DNA of 64,000 nucleotides, taken from the NCBI GenBank assembly GCA_033807695.1, contig CM066303.1:1364001-1428000 (forward strand), given 5' to 3'. How positions within the stretch are numbered: the stretch's first letter is position 1; the number at the start of each line of letters is the position of its first letter. This DNA is from Daedaleopsis sinensis. Taxonomy: Eukaryota; Basidiomycota; Agaricomycetes; Polyporales; Polyporaceae. Below the pieces are notes generated by a model, which saw only the letters and a program-made list of their open reading frames with translations, ran no database searches and was not told the DNA's origin. A program made the position numbers and the translations under genes. Below are positions 46,731 through 58,581 of the stretch, in pieces.

Positions 46731-47901
46731 AGTGACGAGGAAGAGGTCGAAGCGTGTCAAGGATCGTTAACGGTCCCGGAGGGATAGTTGTTGTGCGCGA
46801 GATGCCCATGGTATCTGGATATATCGACTGGCAGGGAGTAGGACAAAAGGGTTTGTGCTATGGTAGACAATCGACATGAAGATGATTGTCCCATAGCATA
46901 CGTAGTACGATAGACGCTCATTTTCGCACGCGGTGTCGTGAGGTGAGCGCTTACTCGCAGACCTACTGCAGAACTTGCGAGGTTGAATTCAGATTCTGCA
47001 CTTACAATGCATGTTGTGTCAGGTAGGTACATAGTTTGGAAGATGCGTAGGCACTGAGCCGACGCGGTTATTGGAGCAGCAGTAAGTCACAATTCACGTG
47101 TACTAGCGTTCGAGATTCTACCACTGCTGCATAAACATATGACTCAAGTCAGAAGCTCTCGCGTGCACTCCTCTAATTATGTCGTTAGACCCAGAAGTCT
47201 CGGTAAGCCTTGCCGCGAGATCCAGTTCTATTGGTGACCATGACAAGGCACCGTGATAGGACTCGTCCCAAGTCGTTCCTAGTTTGAGTATACGAGAAAA
47301 AGCAAGTAGAGCAATTGTAGACATCTCCGCGTGTAGGAGTGCCAGAGATAGGGCAGACTGTAGCATGCTGATAGACTTAGAGAGCCGATTTTCCTACCGA
47401 CTGATGGCTCAACTTTCATTGTTTCTGCCCGACGATGACGAACCTAGAACTTCAAGTTGAATAAGCCTAGAAACGGAGTTCCGTTACGGTACTGCCACTG
47501 TCTCGATTTCCGAGTCCCAAGTGAGGCACATGTAGGAAGACACATTGTTGACTGCGAGTGTTGCACAATGAGGAGGGGATTCAGCGTGGTATCCTCCGCA
47601 TGCTGGAAGCAAGCCTTTATCCTATAACGGTAATGCCCACGTCCCAGGAGCAGAGACACATGGTAGACAAACAAGCATCAATAGCTCATCTTGAGCGTCT
47701 GAGTCTGCACAGCTGCATGCACCAAGCCCTTTGTTTACGAGAACGCCTTGGAACTTGTGGGACGGGCTTGCTCTGTGACAAACACACTAGGCAAATTGCC
47801 TCGAACATATAGCAAAATGGCGCTACTCAAGCAACAACTCTCAAGCTTCTTTCTATCCTCCCCTCCCTCCTCCCCTTTCTCCGTCTCAAGCTACGATCGC
47901 C
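46731..47901. other. Divergent promoter interval of receptors 2 and 3
   Basis: Contains a pyrimidine-rich leader just before receptor 3 (47845-47900). An 82-codon minus frame at 47366-47118 has protein-like composition but no recognised domain, so it is not annotated. Confidence 0.5.
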
Positions 47902-49785
47902 ATGGTCGATCCTACATACCCTCTGTTCCCCACCTTCGCCTTTCTCGGGTTTGTCCTTGCTATCGTCCCCCTTCCCTGGCACTTGGAGGCTTGGAACTCG
48001 GCGACATGCTACTACATGATGTGGACATCTCTTTCATGTCTCAGTCAGTTCATCAATGCGATCGTTTGGGCTAACGACGCTATCGACCGTGCACCTATCT
48101 GGTGCGATATCTGTGAGTAACTGTTCTATATCTCCTCGCATCCTTCTGATTTGAGCACGTCAAGCTACCCGTATTACCATCGCCGCGTCCGTGGGCATTC
48201 CTGCGGCTACGATGTGCATCAACCAACGACTTTACAACATTGCCCGGGTTCAGGCCGTTATGATTACGAGAGCTGAGGTGAGTACTTTGCAGTGGAAGTC
48301 TCTCATATTGGGATTCTTATGGGATGACAGAAACAACGGGCTGTTCTGATTGACACGCTAATATGCCTACTATTCCCGATAATCATCGTTGCATTGTGTA
48401 CGTGTATTTCTCGACCTCGGATTCTATGTGTACTGACGCGTCTTTTGATAGCTTACATTGTACAAGGACATCGCTTCAATATTCTCGAGCAGCTCGGATG
48501 CTTTCCAGCGCTGTACAACACATTGTTGACGTACTTCCTCGTCAACTGGTGGCCTCTCGTCTTCGGGACCATCGCGTCCGTTTACTGCTGTGCGTACACC
48601 TTATTGGGACAAGGTCGTTGTGACTTACAGCATTGACGGCTTAGTTCTCTCTCTTCTTGCATTCAACAAACGACGTGCCCAATTCAACGAATTTCTCTCC
48701 TCGAAGAAGTCTTCCCTTACGCTCAGTCGGTACTTCCGACTCATGGCTCTATCTACGACCTCACTCCTGCTTTTGATCCCCATCTCGAGCTACGGCATAT
48801 ATCTCAACGTCACGACTCAACCGCTTGGACCATGGCGCAGCTGGTCCGACACCCATTTCGACTTCGGACGCGTCCAGCATATACCCGCAATCGTATGGCG
48901 CGCCAGTCCGAGGAACATCACCGTCAACGAACTAAACCGATGGCTCTCTCCTGTTTGCGCCATCATTTTCTTCCTCAACTTCGGAGTTGCTAGTGAAGCA
49001 CGTCGGAACTACCGAATCGCGTTTTGGTGGGTCGCTGGCAAGTTCGGCATTAAGCCCACGCCGAAAGGCCCGAAGCATGGGATGCGACCTCTCGGGTACG
49101 TTTCGGAATCTGTTAGCTCTGGATGGTGTCACTGACGTCGCTCCATAGCTGCATGCCCGTCTTTGTGTGCGACGCGAGCAAAATGTCCTCGCAGGCGAAG
49201 TGTACTTCGCCCGCCGAACAGCTGCCCGCGTACGAGTACCCCAAGCCCCCGCGCACGAACGCCTCTCGATCCTTCATTTCCACGACCTCCTCGTTCCCAG
49301 CCGAGAAAGATATGCCCTTCAGCTCCTACCGGGGACTCGCCAGCACCCCTTCCCTCGCCGCCGGCTCCTCGACGCCCGGCTCGCCCACGCCCATCTACGA
49401 GCACTTCCGCCGGCGGACATTCGACGGGCCCGTCTCCGTCATCGAGTCAATCCCCCCCGTTCCCTCACTGCCCTCCTCTCCGACTTTCCCGACTTTCCCC
49501 TCTTCCTTCGCGTCAGTCGCGGTCGCGGGTTACCACTCGCAGTCGACACGGCCCTCGACGCCGACGTCGCCGATATCGCCCTTGTCTCCTAGCGAGCCGG
49601 GGCTCGCGCTCTCGCCGACGGACTCGGTGTTCAGTCATGAGTCGGACCAGTCCGCGGTGTCGCTGTCGTACACGGACATCGAGGCTGCGTATGGCGCGCG
49701 TGTCCCGTCGTTCGTCTCCCTCGAGGTCGAGCAGTCGTCGGAGCCGCCAACGCCGTTCAACCTCCATCACGTCACCACGTCTTGA
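47902..49785 (+). CDS. STE3-type pheromone receptor 3 (divergent class)
   Basis: Six exons (47902-48112, 48165-48277, 48331-48397, 48452-48589, 48645-49095, 49149-49785) give 538 residues, the longest of the four. Landmarks: VLAIVPLPWHLEAWNSAT, IWCDISTRITIAASVGIPAATMC, YIVQGHRFNILEQLGCFPAL, SRYFRLMALSTTS, LGPWRSWSDTHFDFGRVQHIP, and AIIFFLNFGVASEARRNY. It lacks the N-terminal signature shared by receptors 1, 2 and 4, and has an extra intron splitting the 180-nt exon 2 into 113+67. The cytoplasmic tail (about residues 330-538) is very rich in Ser, Pro and Thr. It could be a distinct subclass, possibly one of the non-mating-type STE3 paralogues known near B loci; sequence alone cannot decide. 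Confidence 0.92.
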
Positions 49786-51648
49786 GCTACTCAAGTGTAT
49801 TATGTATCGTTAGCTCTGTCTCTTTTCGCGATGAGTGCTGTGGGCTTGATGCTGCAACGCGCTCGTCGTTCAACCACGATGTATTCTTAGATTCAACTCA
49901 CTATGTATTGTAATGATTTAATGGAGTGTACTCTCCCTCTCTCGTTCTGTCTCTGCAGCTATACAACAGTCGCTATGTATTGGTGCAGCACGCACCTTCA
50001 AATCAGTGCGCACTTGTGATTTGTGGAAACCGACTGAGCTGCCTCACCAACTTCGACGTTCCGCCCATTCGTGCCGGCATCGTTGCTTAACAGGTCACCA
50101 CCGGATGGGCTACGACCACTCCGATGCAAGTTACGCTTGCCTACAAGCACGCGGCGGCATACGAGCTGGAATACAGACAGTTCTTCCACTCAAAAACATA
50201 TGCCGGACGAACGGTTCGAGCTACCCCACCGCGTGTTAACTCCGAGTCAAAACTCTCCATTTCACGGAGGCTCCTTACTTATCTTATCGAGGGTTAGGAC
50301 GAGCTCAGACGTAGTCAACTATGTCGACACAATTCACAGCTGATTACTCCGCTACCTCAAAACAACCAGGCAAACTAGTATGCGTTATGACAATGTCGGA
50401 CCCTAGCTCCGAGTCGACTCCGAGGTGCCGAAGCAGCGTTTTTCGACACGCTCATCCGGCTCCTTGCAGCGTAGTGTAGCCAAGTCTAAATATCAGCATG
50501 GTGAGCAAGACATATTTCTCCTGTGCTGTCATCGTTGACTTCCAGTGATTTCAAGTCGACAGTCGCAGCTACTAGGCTACTCGAGTGTGTGTCCCCCCGT
50601 AGCGGCGCTGGCATCATGATGCTGGCCAACTGCTGCCCAAGCACAGTCGGTTGCGGCCAACAGTCTGCTGCATGCTGTATAGTATATTCATGAAAACAGG
50701 CACTTCTCCCCGTCCACCAACCGTTAATAGGGGGTCTCCATTTCGGCTCCGCCGGTATGGAGACTCAACGTTTGCACGACATGCGCTGTATATTACACTC
50801 ATCTATTATTCTACCCATATATTCAGCCATCTTCGTTGTCGTGTTGATCAGAACATTTCACTGGCAAAAGAGAAAGCAAGTTGTAGCCCAGCTCTACCGT
50901 CAAGCGTATTCATCCAAGCCAAAATAACACGACTAAAGTTCAGAGCGCCAGTATCTCGTTGCCTACGGCGTGCATATACCTAAAAATCATCGTGATTGAG
51001 ATACTCGGATATACCGTTCGCGGTCAACGGGTCACATCGTGTTCTGCGGATTCAGAGTGCCAGTCTTGCTTACGCAACTACACTGTACTGACCACCGCAA
51101 CGCTGCCAGTACTGGTGCCATACAGTCAGACTTCGGTGTACATGTGGTCCTCAGGTTTCAAAATGTGTGTAAGCTGGCGGAATAGTGGCACCCATTGTCC
51201 TTCATGGAGGTCGGGGGCCTCGGCGGGGCCACACAATGTGGCTAGTCAAGTCGATGAGAACTTAAAAAAATCAAGGCACGATGAGCGCCGATCCGGTTAG
51301 ATTACTACTAATAATGGCCAAAAGTACCATCCAGCCGCTGACCATCGAGACGCTTGTCACAATGGCAGGCGCAGATTATTGTGCACCTTGAACAGCAGGA
51401 AATTCGCTTCTCCTTGTTTGTCTCTGGAACTCGGTATGCGGTGTCCAAACACAGTCCATCTCTTTGCAAACGCCCAACGAGATTACTTATCAGTGCTCAT
51501 AGGTGCTACAGCCTAGTACTCGCCAGCAATCTCTCTGCCGATTTCCTGAGCCTTGCGACACCTCGCTCTTCAAACTCTCCGCGCGATACCTGCCCTCCAG
51601 ACCTACCGCATATCACCGCACTACATTTACATCGTCCCCGCCGCACTC
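49786..51648. other. Intergenic region
   Basis: Between receptor 3 and pheromone gene 5. I searched both strands for further CaaX endings and found none; no other gene seen. Confidence 0.5.
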
Positions 51649-51816
51649 ATGGACGATTTTGACGCATTCTCTGCCCTCTTCGAAACCGAGGGCATGCTGA
51701 AGAACGGGGCCTCTCTCGAGGGCCCCGCGATCGCTCCCGCTGTTCCCGAGGGCGTGCCAGTAGACATGGAGTACATCCACAACTCCTCGTCGTACTCCTG
51801 GTGCGTCGTCGCGTGA
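51649..51816 (+). CDS. Mating pheromone precursor 5
   Basis: Single exon, 55 residues, starting MDDFDAFSALFETEG and ending NSSSYSWCVVA. CaaX box CVVA. The middle is rich in Ala, Pro and Gly. The usual EH/ER processing pair is replaced by an EYIH stretch, so the cut site is less certain. The YSWC core before the box is shared with pheromone 6. The two genes flank receptor 4 in the same orientation, forming a pheromone-receptor-pheromone cassette. Confidence 0.92.
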   Translation: MDDFDAFSALFETEGMLKNGASLEGPAIAPAVPEGVPVDMEYIHNSSSYSWCVVA

Positions 51817-53129
51817 ACTTGCGTTCATGCGCTCCTGTACATATCTGCTGTAAGTTCCCTTCCCTTCCCAACGTCGGAGTGACAAACGCTCACCTGATCC
51901 TCTCCTCAGGAATCTCAGCAGCGGCGAGCGACGTCCTACACATCGCTCCCTGCACATACTCCATTCCTTCTCGACTACCTTCGACTTCGAATACTCTCCT
52001 TCCAGTCCTTCCGACTCATAACTCTCTTTTCGACTCCTGAACGTGCTATTTATCGACCGGATGGCCTCTCGCGGGCTCCGCCCCCCTGCTGTAGGTCTCA
52101 CGTCAGCTTCACATCCTTATGAACATCCCCGCTCACCGTATGTGCTTCCAGCCCCGCGACGGACCCAGCAGCCCTATTTATCCATATTTGTAACATTGCG
52201 CACTGCGTCGACACCACACCCTCCTTTGCCATAGATCGTCGACTTGTCTGTTCTGCTACAGGGTTCCTCGTTGGTCGGAAAGCGTCGCGCGTCGTCCGCG
52301 ACGATGCCGTCTGTCTTGTATCATTGCTGTATTGATAGCAGTAGAATTTTGTATCTTGTATCGTGTACCGTCTTCGCCGATTCGGCGCCGAATGCGAACT
52401 CGTCGCTCTCTTGATGGGAGCCCCTTCCCGATGGCGTGCTCTGTCCATGTCAACTTGTGCGGGTACGAGCATTAGTCGTTCGAGACTTTAGGTATACGAT
52501 TTGGTCGCCCGAATAAGTGTGGCATGAGCTTGAACTTCAAGAACTCAAGCTCCGGGGGCGTATTATGTGCTCTTCAAATCTGCGTGGCATGTGAGCAGCC
52601 ACTAAATAACGTTCTCCGCTTGACGCAATCTAGTAGTCGCTGTTTACCCGGCTTTCGCTGGGAGGGTTCGCCACGGTCCAATGAGCGACTTGGCGAATGA
52701 AGCTGAGGTTGCTCGGGCGCGGTACCGGTGACTAGCACGCTGGCAGGCGATAGGGTTGATGTATATCTACCTCGATGACTGGCTTTGCAACGATTGCCTT
52801 GCCACCAGCACACTTCCTCGCACATAAAGATGTACGATCCAAGGACGAGTTAAGATCAAAGTTGTTGGCAACATTGACTAGTTAGCTCGAGTGATAACTT
52901 GTTGGCAAAGCGGCGTCGTCAACTGACGCCCGTACCACGAGCGGTTGCATGGGCGTCTACATTGCCCTATTGTGCTCAGCACAATGAGTCTCAGGCTTTT
53001 GCCTTTTCACCTTTGTTCGTCAATTGCGGCCATCCTTTCATTGTCCTCATCGCACGCTCCTCATACAAATCGCTATGGCCTACGAACATAACCACCCACT
53101 TCTCGTGACTGCTTTGCTAGTCTGCCGCC
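51817..53129. other. Intergenic region
   Basis: Pheromone 5 3' region and receptor 4 promoter. A TGTATCATTGCT string at about 52316-52327 would encode a CIIA-like end but is not followed by a stop, so it is not a pheromone gene. Confidence 0.5.
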
Positions 53130-54736
53130 ATGCTTCATCCTGAGCTCCCCGTCGGAGCATTCATCGCCGCTGTTCTTGTCCTTATCCCCCTCCCGGCACA
53201 CTGGCGTTCTGGCAATGTCGCCACCGTCTCCATTATAGTTTGGCTGTTTGCGCTGGATGTTATCTATGGGGTGAACACCATCGTCTGGGATGGCAACGTT
53301 CGTAAGCATCTCCTCGTCTGGTGTGACATCAGTGAGTCTTCTTCGTCTCCTTGCGCTCCCCCTCCTTGTACCCATACCCCATGCAGCAACAAAACTCGCT
53401 ATTGGTGCCTCTGTGGCGCTTCCTGCGGCTACGATGTGCGTATGCCGCAACCTGGAACTTGTAGCGTCTGGCCGCGTTGCGCGCCTCACGTACGCCGACA
53501 AACGCAAGAAGATGTTCTTCGACCTCGCGATGTGCTTCGGCCTCCCCGCAGTTATTATGGCCCTTCGTATGTACCGAATTTTATCCTTATCCTTTCGACT
53601 GACCTGACACTTCTTAGATTACGTTGTCCAGGGACATCGCTTTGACATCCTGGAGTACGTCGGGTGCTTGCCCGCTACATACTACTCGATACCTGCAGTT
53701 TTGATCATCTGGTTCCCCCCTCTCCTGCTGTCTGTTCTGACTGCTATATATGCCAGTAAGCCTCTTTGTCATTGCGATCATACCGCCATACTCATCATCT
53801 CCCGCAGCCCTCGCTTTGCATCATTTCTTCCGGCAGCGCCTGACCTTCACGATGCAGCTCAAGAACTCCAACTCTGCTCTGAGCACCGGACGTTACCTCC
53901 GTCTTATTGCTATGTCTATATTGCAGATTGTCTGGCAGACGGTTCTCACCGCCATTGTCATGTACGACAATATCTCTCCTGGACTTCGTCCGTGGACGAA
54001 CTGGGACGATGTTCACTCAAACTTTGGTCGCATTGACGCCATCCCCATGGTCATCTATCCTATCTACTACCAACGCCAGTTCTTCCTTTTCCTTTGGGTC
54101 ATGCCGGTCTCGTCCTTTATCTTCTTCCTGTTCTTCGGATTCGGAGAGGAAGCGTTGAAAGACTACAAGAACGTGATTAGATGGATTCGAGTCAAGATTC
54201 TTAGACAGAGGATTCCCGACCCCGCGACGCCGCTTGACAGCAGCTTCCCCAAGTGCGTTCTGCCCTTTCATGGTATTATCCACGCGCTCATCCCTGGCCA
54301 TAGATTCTCAAAACCGATGTTGTCACCCGTGAAGTTCGACTCCGACTTCGACTTCAATGACGACCATACTTTGCCTGCATATAGCCCCGCTACCGACCAC
54401 ATCCATGCCAGCCTCGTCAAAGAAAAGATCGGGCAGAAGATCAGCTCGACGCCATACGATCCCCCTTCACCCGCGCCCGACACCACTACTTCACACTCTC
54501 GATGGACCGCGGGCTCGTGCACATCTACTACATCCTCTCCGCGTATATCTATCTCGGACGAATACCCTCCGCCATCCCCGCCTGCGCCTTTCATTCCTCT
54601 TCCGGTGCCTGCATACCACCGCCCATTCAGCCCACCGACCGTATATCCTATCCCATCAACGATTCCGCGCGGCGCGGCTACCGACTCGCTGCAGGTCTTC
54701 GTCCATACCCGGGTCGATGTAGAACACATGGTATGA
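53130..54736 (+). CDS. STE3-type pheromone receptor 4
   Basis: Exons 53130-53331, 53387-53566, 53618-53755 and 53808-54736 (202/180/138/929 nt) give 482 residues. Landmarks: AAVLVLIPLPAHWRSGNVAT, VWCDITTKLAIGASVALPAATM, HYVVQGHRFDILEYVGCLPA, GRYLRLIAMSI, LRPWTNWDDVHSNFGRID, FIFFLFFGFGEEALKDY. An optional in-phase 51-bp intron (GTGCGT...CCATAG, about 54253-54303) may be removed; both versions keep the frame, so 465 or 482 residues. The tail has an aspartate/phenylalanine run and is proline-rich. By its start and exon sizes it groups with receptors 1 and 2. It lies between pheromone genes 5 and 6. Confidence 0.93.
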
Positions 54737-55515
54737 ACGCGCCTCTTCGAAGCTCGCGATTATCGTCCAATTCGCCTTCCCTTGTATCTTTGCACGCTCT
54801 CTCTCCTCGCCCTGTATCCCTATCGTTATGGTCCTTGACTGGTCCTCGCCGCGCTAGACTGATAACTATCGTCCAGGCTCATACATTCGCTTTTGATCTC
54901 CTAGTTCATTCACATGATAATACGGTCTCGCATACTCTCTTGACATCTCACAAGCTCTTGGATATCTGTATCACTAGTACAATACGAACGCTTTACGAAC
55001 CTTATCCAGGGCGTGGCCACGGCCTACGCCTAGGCGGGATGGACGCGCGACTTGCCTCTTCGGGTTTGAATCGCCGACCAGGACAATGCGTTCTACAGTT
55101 GCACCCTCAAAATGCCTACTTGTTCGTCCAAACGGTCGACCTCCCGGTATGTGCTGTAGCTCGGAGCTCCGATGTGATTAATTGATTGGTCATATGCCCC
55201 ACTCATTACTGTCAGCGCAGGACCGGGCAACCCTCCAACCTCCGTCGCCTATTGTCCGAGGGTCCGGACCGAACACGTTGTTTGTACCCGTCCGCCCGGG
55301 GTATAAAGTCTGCCAGTGCAATGCCTCGATCGAGCCCCCACTTAAAGTTGATGCCTACCCTCCGATAACCCATACGCCCTCGCAATATCGACATCAATAT
55401 CGACCCGCACTCGCGGTTTCTTTGCCGTTCGTTTCAACGCTCTCGACACGCTTCGCTCTCTGCGCTCCCATACCTCCGCCTCGAACCTTTCCTTGCGAAC
55501 CTACAGTCTACACCG
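54737..55515. other. Intergenic region
   Basis: Receptor 4 3' flank and pheromone gene 6 leader, the latter pyrimidine-rich (55420-55500). No other gene seen. Confidence 0.5.
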
Positions 55516-55632
55516 ATGGACTCGTTCACCACGCTTGCGTCCCTCGCGATCCCCGATGAGGTCGTCGCGTACGAGCACGGGGCCGACTACAACCACCCCA
55601 CCTCGGCGTACTCCTGGTGCACCATCGCATGA
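55516..55632 (+). CDS. Mating pheromone precursor 6 (38 residues)
   Basis: Single exon encoding only 38 residues, starting MDSFTTLASLAIPDE and ending TSAYSWCTIA. It has the MDSFTT start seen in pheromone 1, an EH site 14 residues before the cysteine, and a CTIA CaaX box. It is the shortest precursor in the locus, with almost no spacer between the start and the mature peptide. The polar threonine at the first aliphatic position of the CaaX box is unusual but occurs in this family. The YSWC core links it to pheromone 5 across receptor 4. Confidence 0.9.
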   Translation: MDSFTTLASLAIPDEVVAYEHGADYNHPTSAYSWCTIA

Positions 55633-56741
55633 CCGCCCCGCGGGGAGGGTCGGCTGCTGCACGAAGACACGAAGCGCTTCCCTGTACATGATTTGGTTCT
55701 TCTTTTGCGCCGTGAGTTTCTTCCCCCGCATTATCGCTTTCGTGGCCCTAACCATGCTGACACCCTCTTGCGCTGCGCATGCCTCTCCCTCACTATAGAG
55801 CGCGACACCATCCCTCCTTCTGCTCCTCTTGTCTGCTTCCGCTTTCGAATTCCTCTTCCGTGATCATCCCGGACCCCGTTTAACCTTATCGCTCTTCTAG
55901 AACGACGGTCGCCGCTCCTCGCCTCTTCCGAGTCGGAAGACCGATCGTCCGCTATTTATCGCTGTACTTTGACTTGAACGGGATCCCGCGACTCACTCCT
56001 CACGCTCCTTGACCATCTTATTTATCACTACATGGTGATGTGTTGTACGAGAACTTGTTGTACTTGCCACTCCCCGCGGAGAACGACAGTGCTGTCAGCG
56101 GGGTGTTAGGGCAGCATTACGAACGAAGAACGAATTGTACTCTTACCCCACTTAACGGCTTGTATGCTTCTTGCTGTTGCGATAGAGCTGCTCGATGGAA
56201 GCAGCCTGAAGGAGCTTTATGCTTGAAGCATCACAGTGCATCACTGGCAGCTTTCAAGCTGGTCACTAGGCCACACCAAGGCCACACAGTCACATGTTGT
56301 CCGTGACCAGCTCTGTGTCACATGAGGTAACGCTTTGTGTGTCACGCCACTAGATCGTCGACGACTTTCGACTTGCCCTCGATCTTCATCATCACGCGTA
56401 TACGCAGGCAGACCGGGCTCATGATCAGCTCTGTTCGAGCAAAGCCTCTAGGCTCTGACATACAAAATCTGGGAGATGCAAAGCACTCATTACCACTGGT
56501 CTCTGGGCTTCGAGCTCAACTTGGATCGACTGGTGCCAAGTCGGTCGGGTGATGCCAATACCTGGATAATACTGCTGGCAACATGTTGCCTCCGGCTACG
56601 TCTCATGACACTAGAGCGCATCAACTTGTAAAGATTTAAAAGGCGTTGCTCTCGTGAGTTTTTCTCATATCTAAGATTCTGTGTCTACAATTGTGATGCG
56701 GATTGACAGTGTTCGCAGTGACCAGTTCACAATTCGATGTG

Positions 56742-56847
56742 GTCTCGTACCCATCCGTGGTAGTATCGCGCACACCCTACCACCGTGCTACCCAGACGGT
56801 GGTTGGGTGCGAACCATATTGTGACGGATGGGTACGTACTACGAGAC
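56742..56847. repeat. Nested inverted repeat (hairpin, about 106 bp)
   Basis: The left end GTCTCGTACCCATCCGT pairs with the right end read in reverse (GTCTCGTAGTACGTACCCATCCGT), with a small insertion. An inner pair, ACCCTACCACCGT against ACGGTGGTTGGGT, closes on a loop of about 10 bases. The whole unit could fold as a long hairpin and resembles a small MITE or a precursor-like stem. Confidence 0.6.
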
Positions 56848-58094
56848 TAGAATCGGTGCTGATCACGCCGATGCATACGTGCACGGTGCAGCGTTAATAC
56901 TGGGAGTCCCATGATGCACTAAGTACTCGGCTCGCCCGCGGGTGTGCGTAGTGACCCTCAAACTCCTGGAGAGTTCCGATTCGAAATTGGACGAGGCGGG
57001 CAGCGCTGTGCGAGCAGGCTGTGACACGACGGGATTTGCTCCGAATTGGATCGATTGTCTCTAACACTTACCCCAGACCGCCCCAGCCCGCAGCGGGCGC
57101 CCATGATCAATGCAGCGTCGACTGCTAAGCGCTAGATGATTGGCGTGCGGTGTGTCCATGATGCTCGCCTCGCTCGACACGTCATAGTGCAGCAGATGCC
57201 TGAGCGAGTCTTGCGGCAAGTTTTGTAAGTCAAAGTTGATCTTCGTCGCTGCATCTAACGGTCATGCCAGTCTCAAAACGGAACTATGCACGGATCCTGA
57301 AATGACACAAAGCCGATGCCGAGCTCGGAAGGAGAAGTGTCCACCTGCTCGGTTCCAGTCGGTTCCCTTCGCTTTTACAACCGGGGTCGATACTCTCGAC
57401 CAACGATATCAAGCAAGAACAACTCCTGACGTTGCACTTTCACTCTAGATCTGATAGCACTGCTGTCGCCCTCTGGCGAAGTCCACCCTCGTACCGTGTG
57501 ACTGAAGCTAGACATCGCGTTTGAGGCTTGAGGTGGAGAGCATGGCAGCCGACTATGATCAGCTTGACAATCCTCTGGAGAATTTACACACCATGAACGT
57601 GCAGTGTTTGAACAAACCTTACCACTGCGCCGTCTGGATGCCGTGGTATGCCTGCTTCCATTTCCGCCAAAGCTCAATTGAATGCTATTTCATCGGTACG
57701 AGCCTTCGCTTAGTTGCAGTGAAACACTTGGGGCATACACTGATGCAATTGACCAGTGCATCGCCAGAGGCCCAGAGCCACTAATCGTGGAAGGTGGTTT
57801 AGCAAACGGTGGTCAGAAGCACCACAAGCCCGCCCTATTGCTTCCATCGGAGTCAACTTCATGGTCCCATGCATGATGGTGGACATATCCTGGATGCATC
57901 CATTACGCGCGATGACATTGCTCCACGAAAGCGACCAAGTACAACCCTTGATACGCTGAATCTGCCGTCGCCCTAGAATGGTGCGAGGCTCGTGACCGTC
58001 CGGCCGAATAGCTCTCCGACTCCCAGTGACTCAGTCTGTCACTTCAAGAACGGCATGAGGCCACGCGCAGAAGCTCGGACGCCCGCGATTTTAG

Positions 58095-58102
58095 CATAAA
58101 AG
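58095..58102 (+). promoter_or_regulatory. TATA-like element of SSP5
   Basis: A CATAAAAG motif followed by CGGCCTGAAGTC lies about 110 bp upstream of the SSP5 start; the same order of motifs precedes SSP1. Confidence 0.5.
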
Positions 58103-58211
58103 CGGCCTGAAGTCGACGACGACTCTCCAGACTCAGAACTCGAAGCACATCGACCTCTCAGCCAAACACCTCATCCACCCTACCACCCATCCACCCATCC
58201 TCTTCATCACC

Positions 58212-58581
58212 ATGTTCTTCAACGCCAAGACCGCCCTCGTCTCCGCCGTCGCCCTCCTCTTCGTCGGCCAGGCCATGGGTTCCGCCCTCATCGCGACCGA
58301 CCCGGGTGCGTCCCTCTCGCCCGCCTCCGGTTGTCGCCCCAACCCGCTGTACTGACCTGCGCTCCTCCGCGCTCTCGCAGTCTCCGCTTGCAACTGCCCC
58401 AACAACTGCAGCCACAAGGCGGGCTCCAGCTGCAAGTTCTTCTCCGGCCCCTCCAACAGCTCCCCGGTTTCCAAAGGCCGTAAGTGCGACCTCGAGTACG
58501 GCGTCGGGCGGCGGCTGACTCTGCTTCCACCACACAGACTGCACCGAGAGGGGCGGCACCCTGACCTGCATAGTCTCCTAA
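58212..58581 (+). CDS. Small secreted cysteine-rich protein (SSP5)
   Basis: Exons 58212-58305, 58381-58479 and 58538-58581, the same 94/99/44 sizes as the other copies, give 78 residues. The signal peptide (MFFNAKTALVSAVALLFVGQ, then AMGSA) and all six cysteines are intact. It differs from SSP1 in the loop (HKAGSSC, SNSSPVSKGHC) and the last exon (TERGGTLTC). It sits just outside the right edge of the mating-type region, 34.6 kb from SSP3. No function is known; a secreted peptide is inferred. Confidence 0.87.

Larger units (their letters stand above)
55633..58211. other. Long intergenic region, right border of the mating-type locus
   Basis: No gene supported. It contains the hairpin at 56742-56847 and, from about 57880, decayed flank sequence related to the SSP1 promoter region. 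Confidence 0.5.

Noticed and set aside
47118..47366. Minus-strand 82-codon frame between receptors 2 and 3
   Set aside because: Protein-like composition but no motif, no splice partners and no CaaX end; cannot be supported.
52310..52340. CIIA-like codons on the plus strand
   Set aside because: No stop codon follows the alanine and no MDxF start lies upstream in frame.
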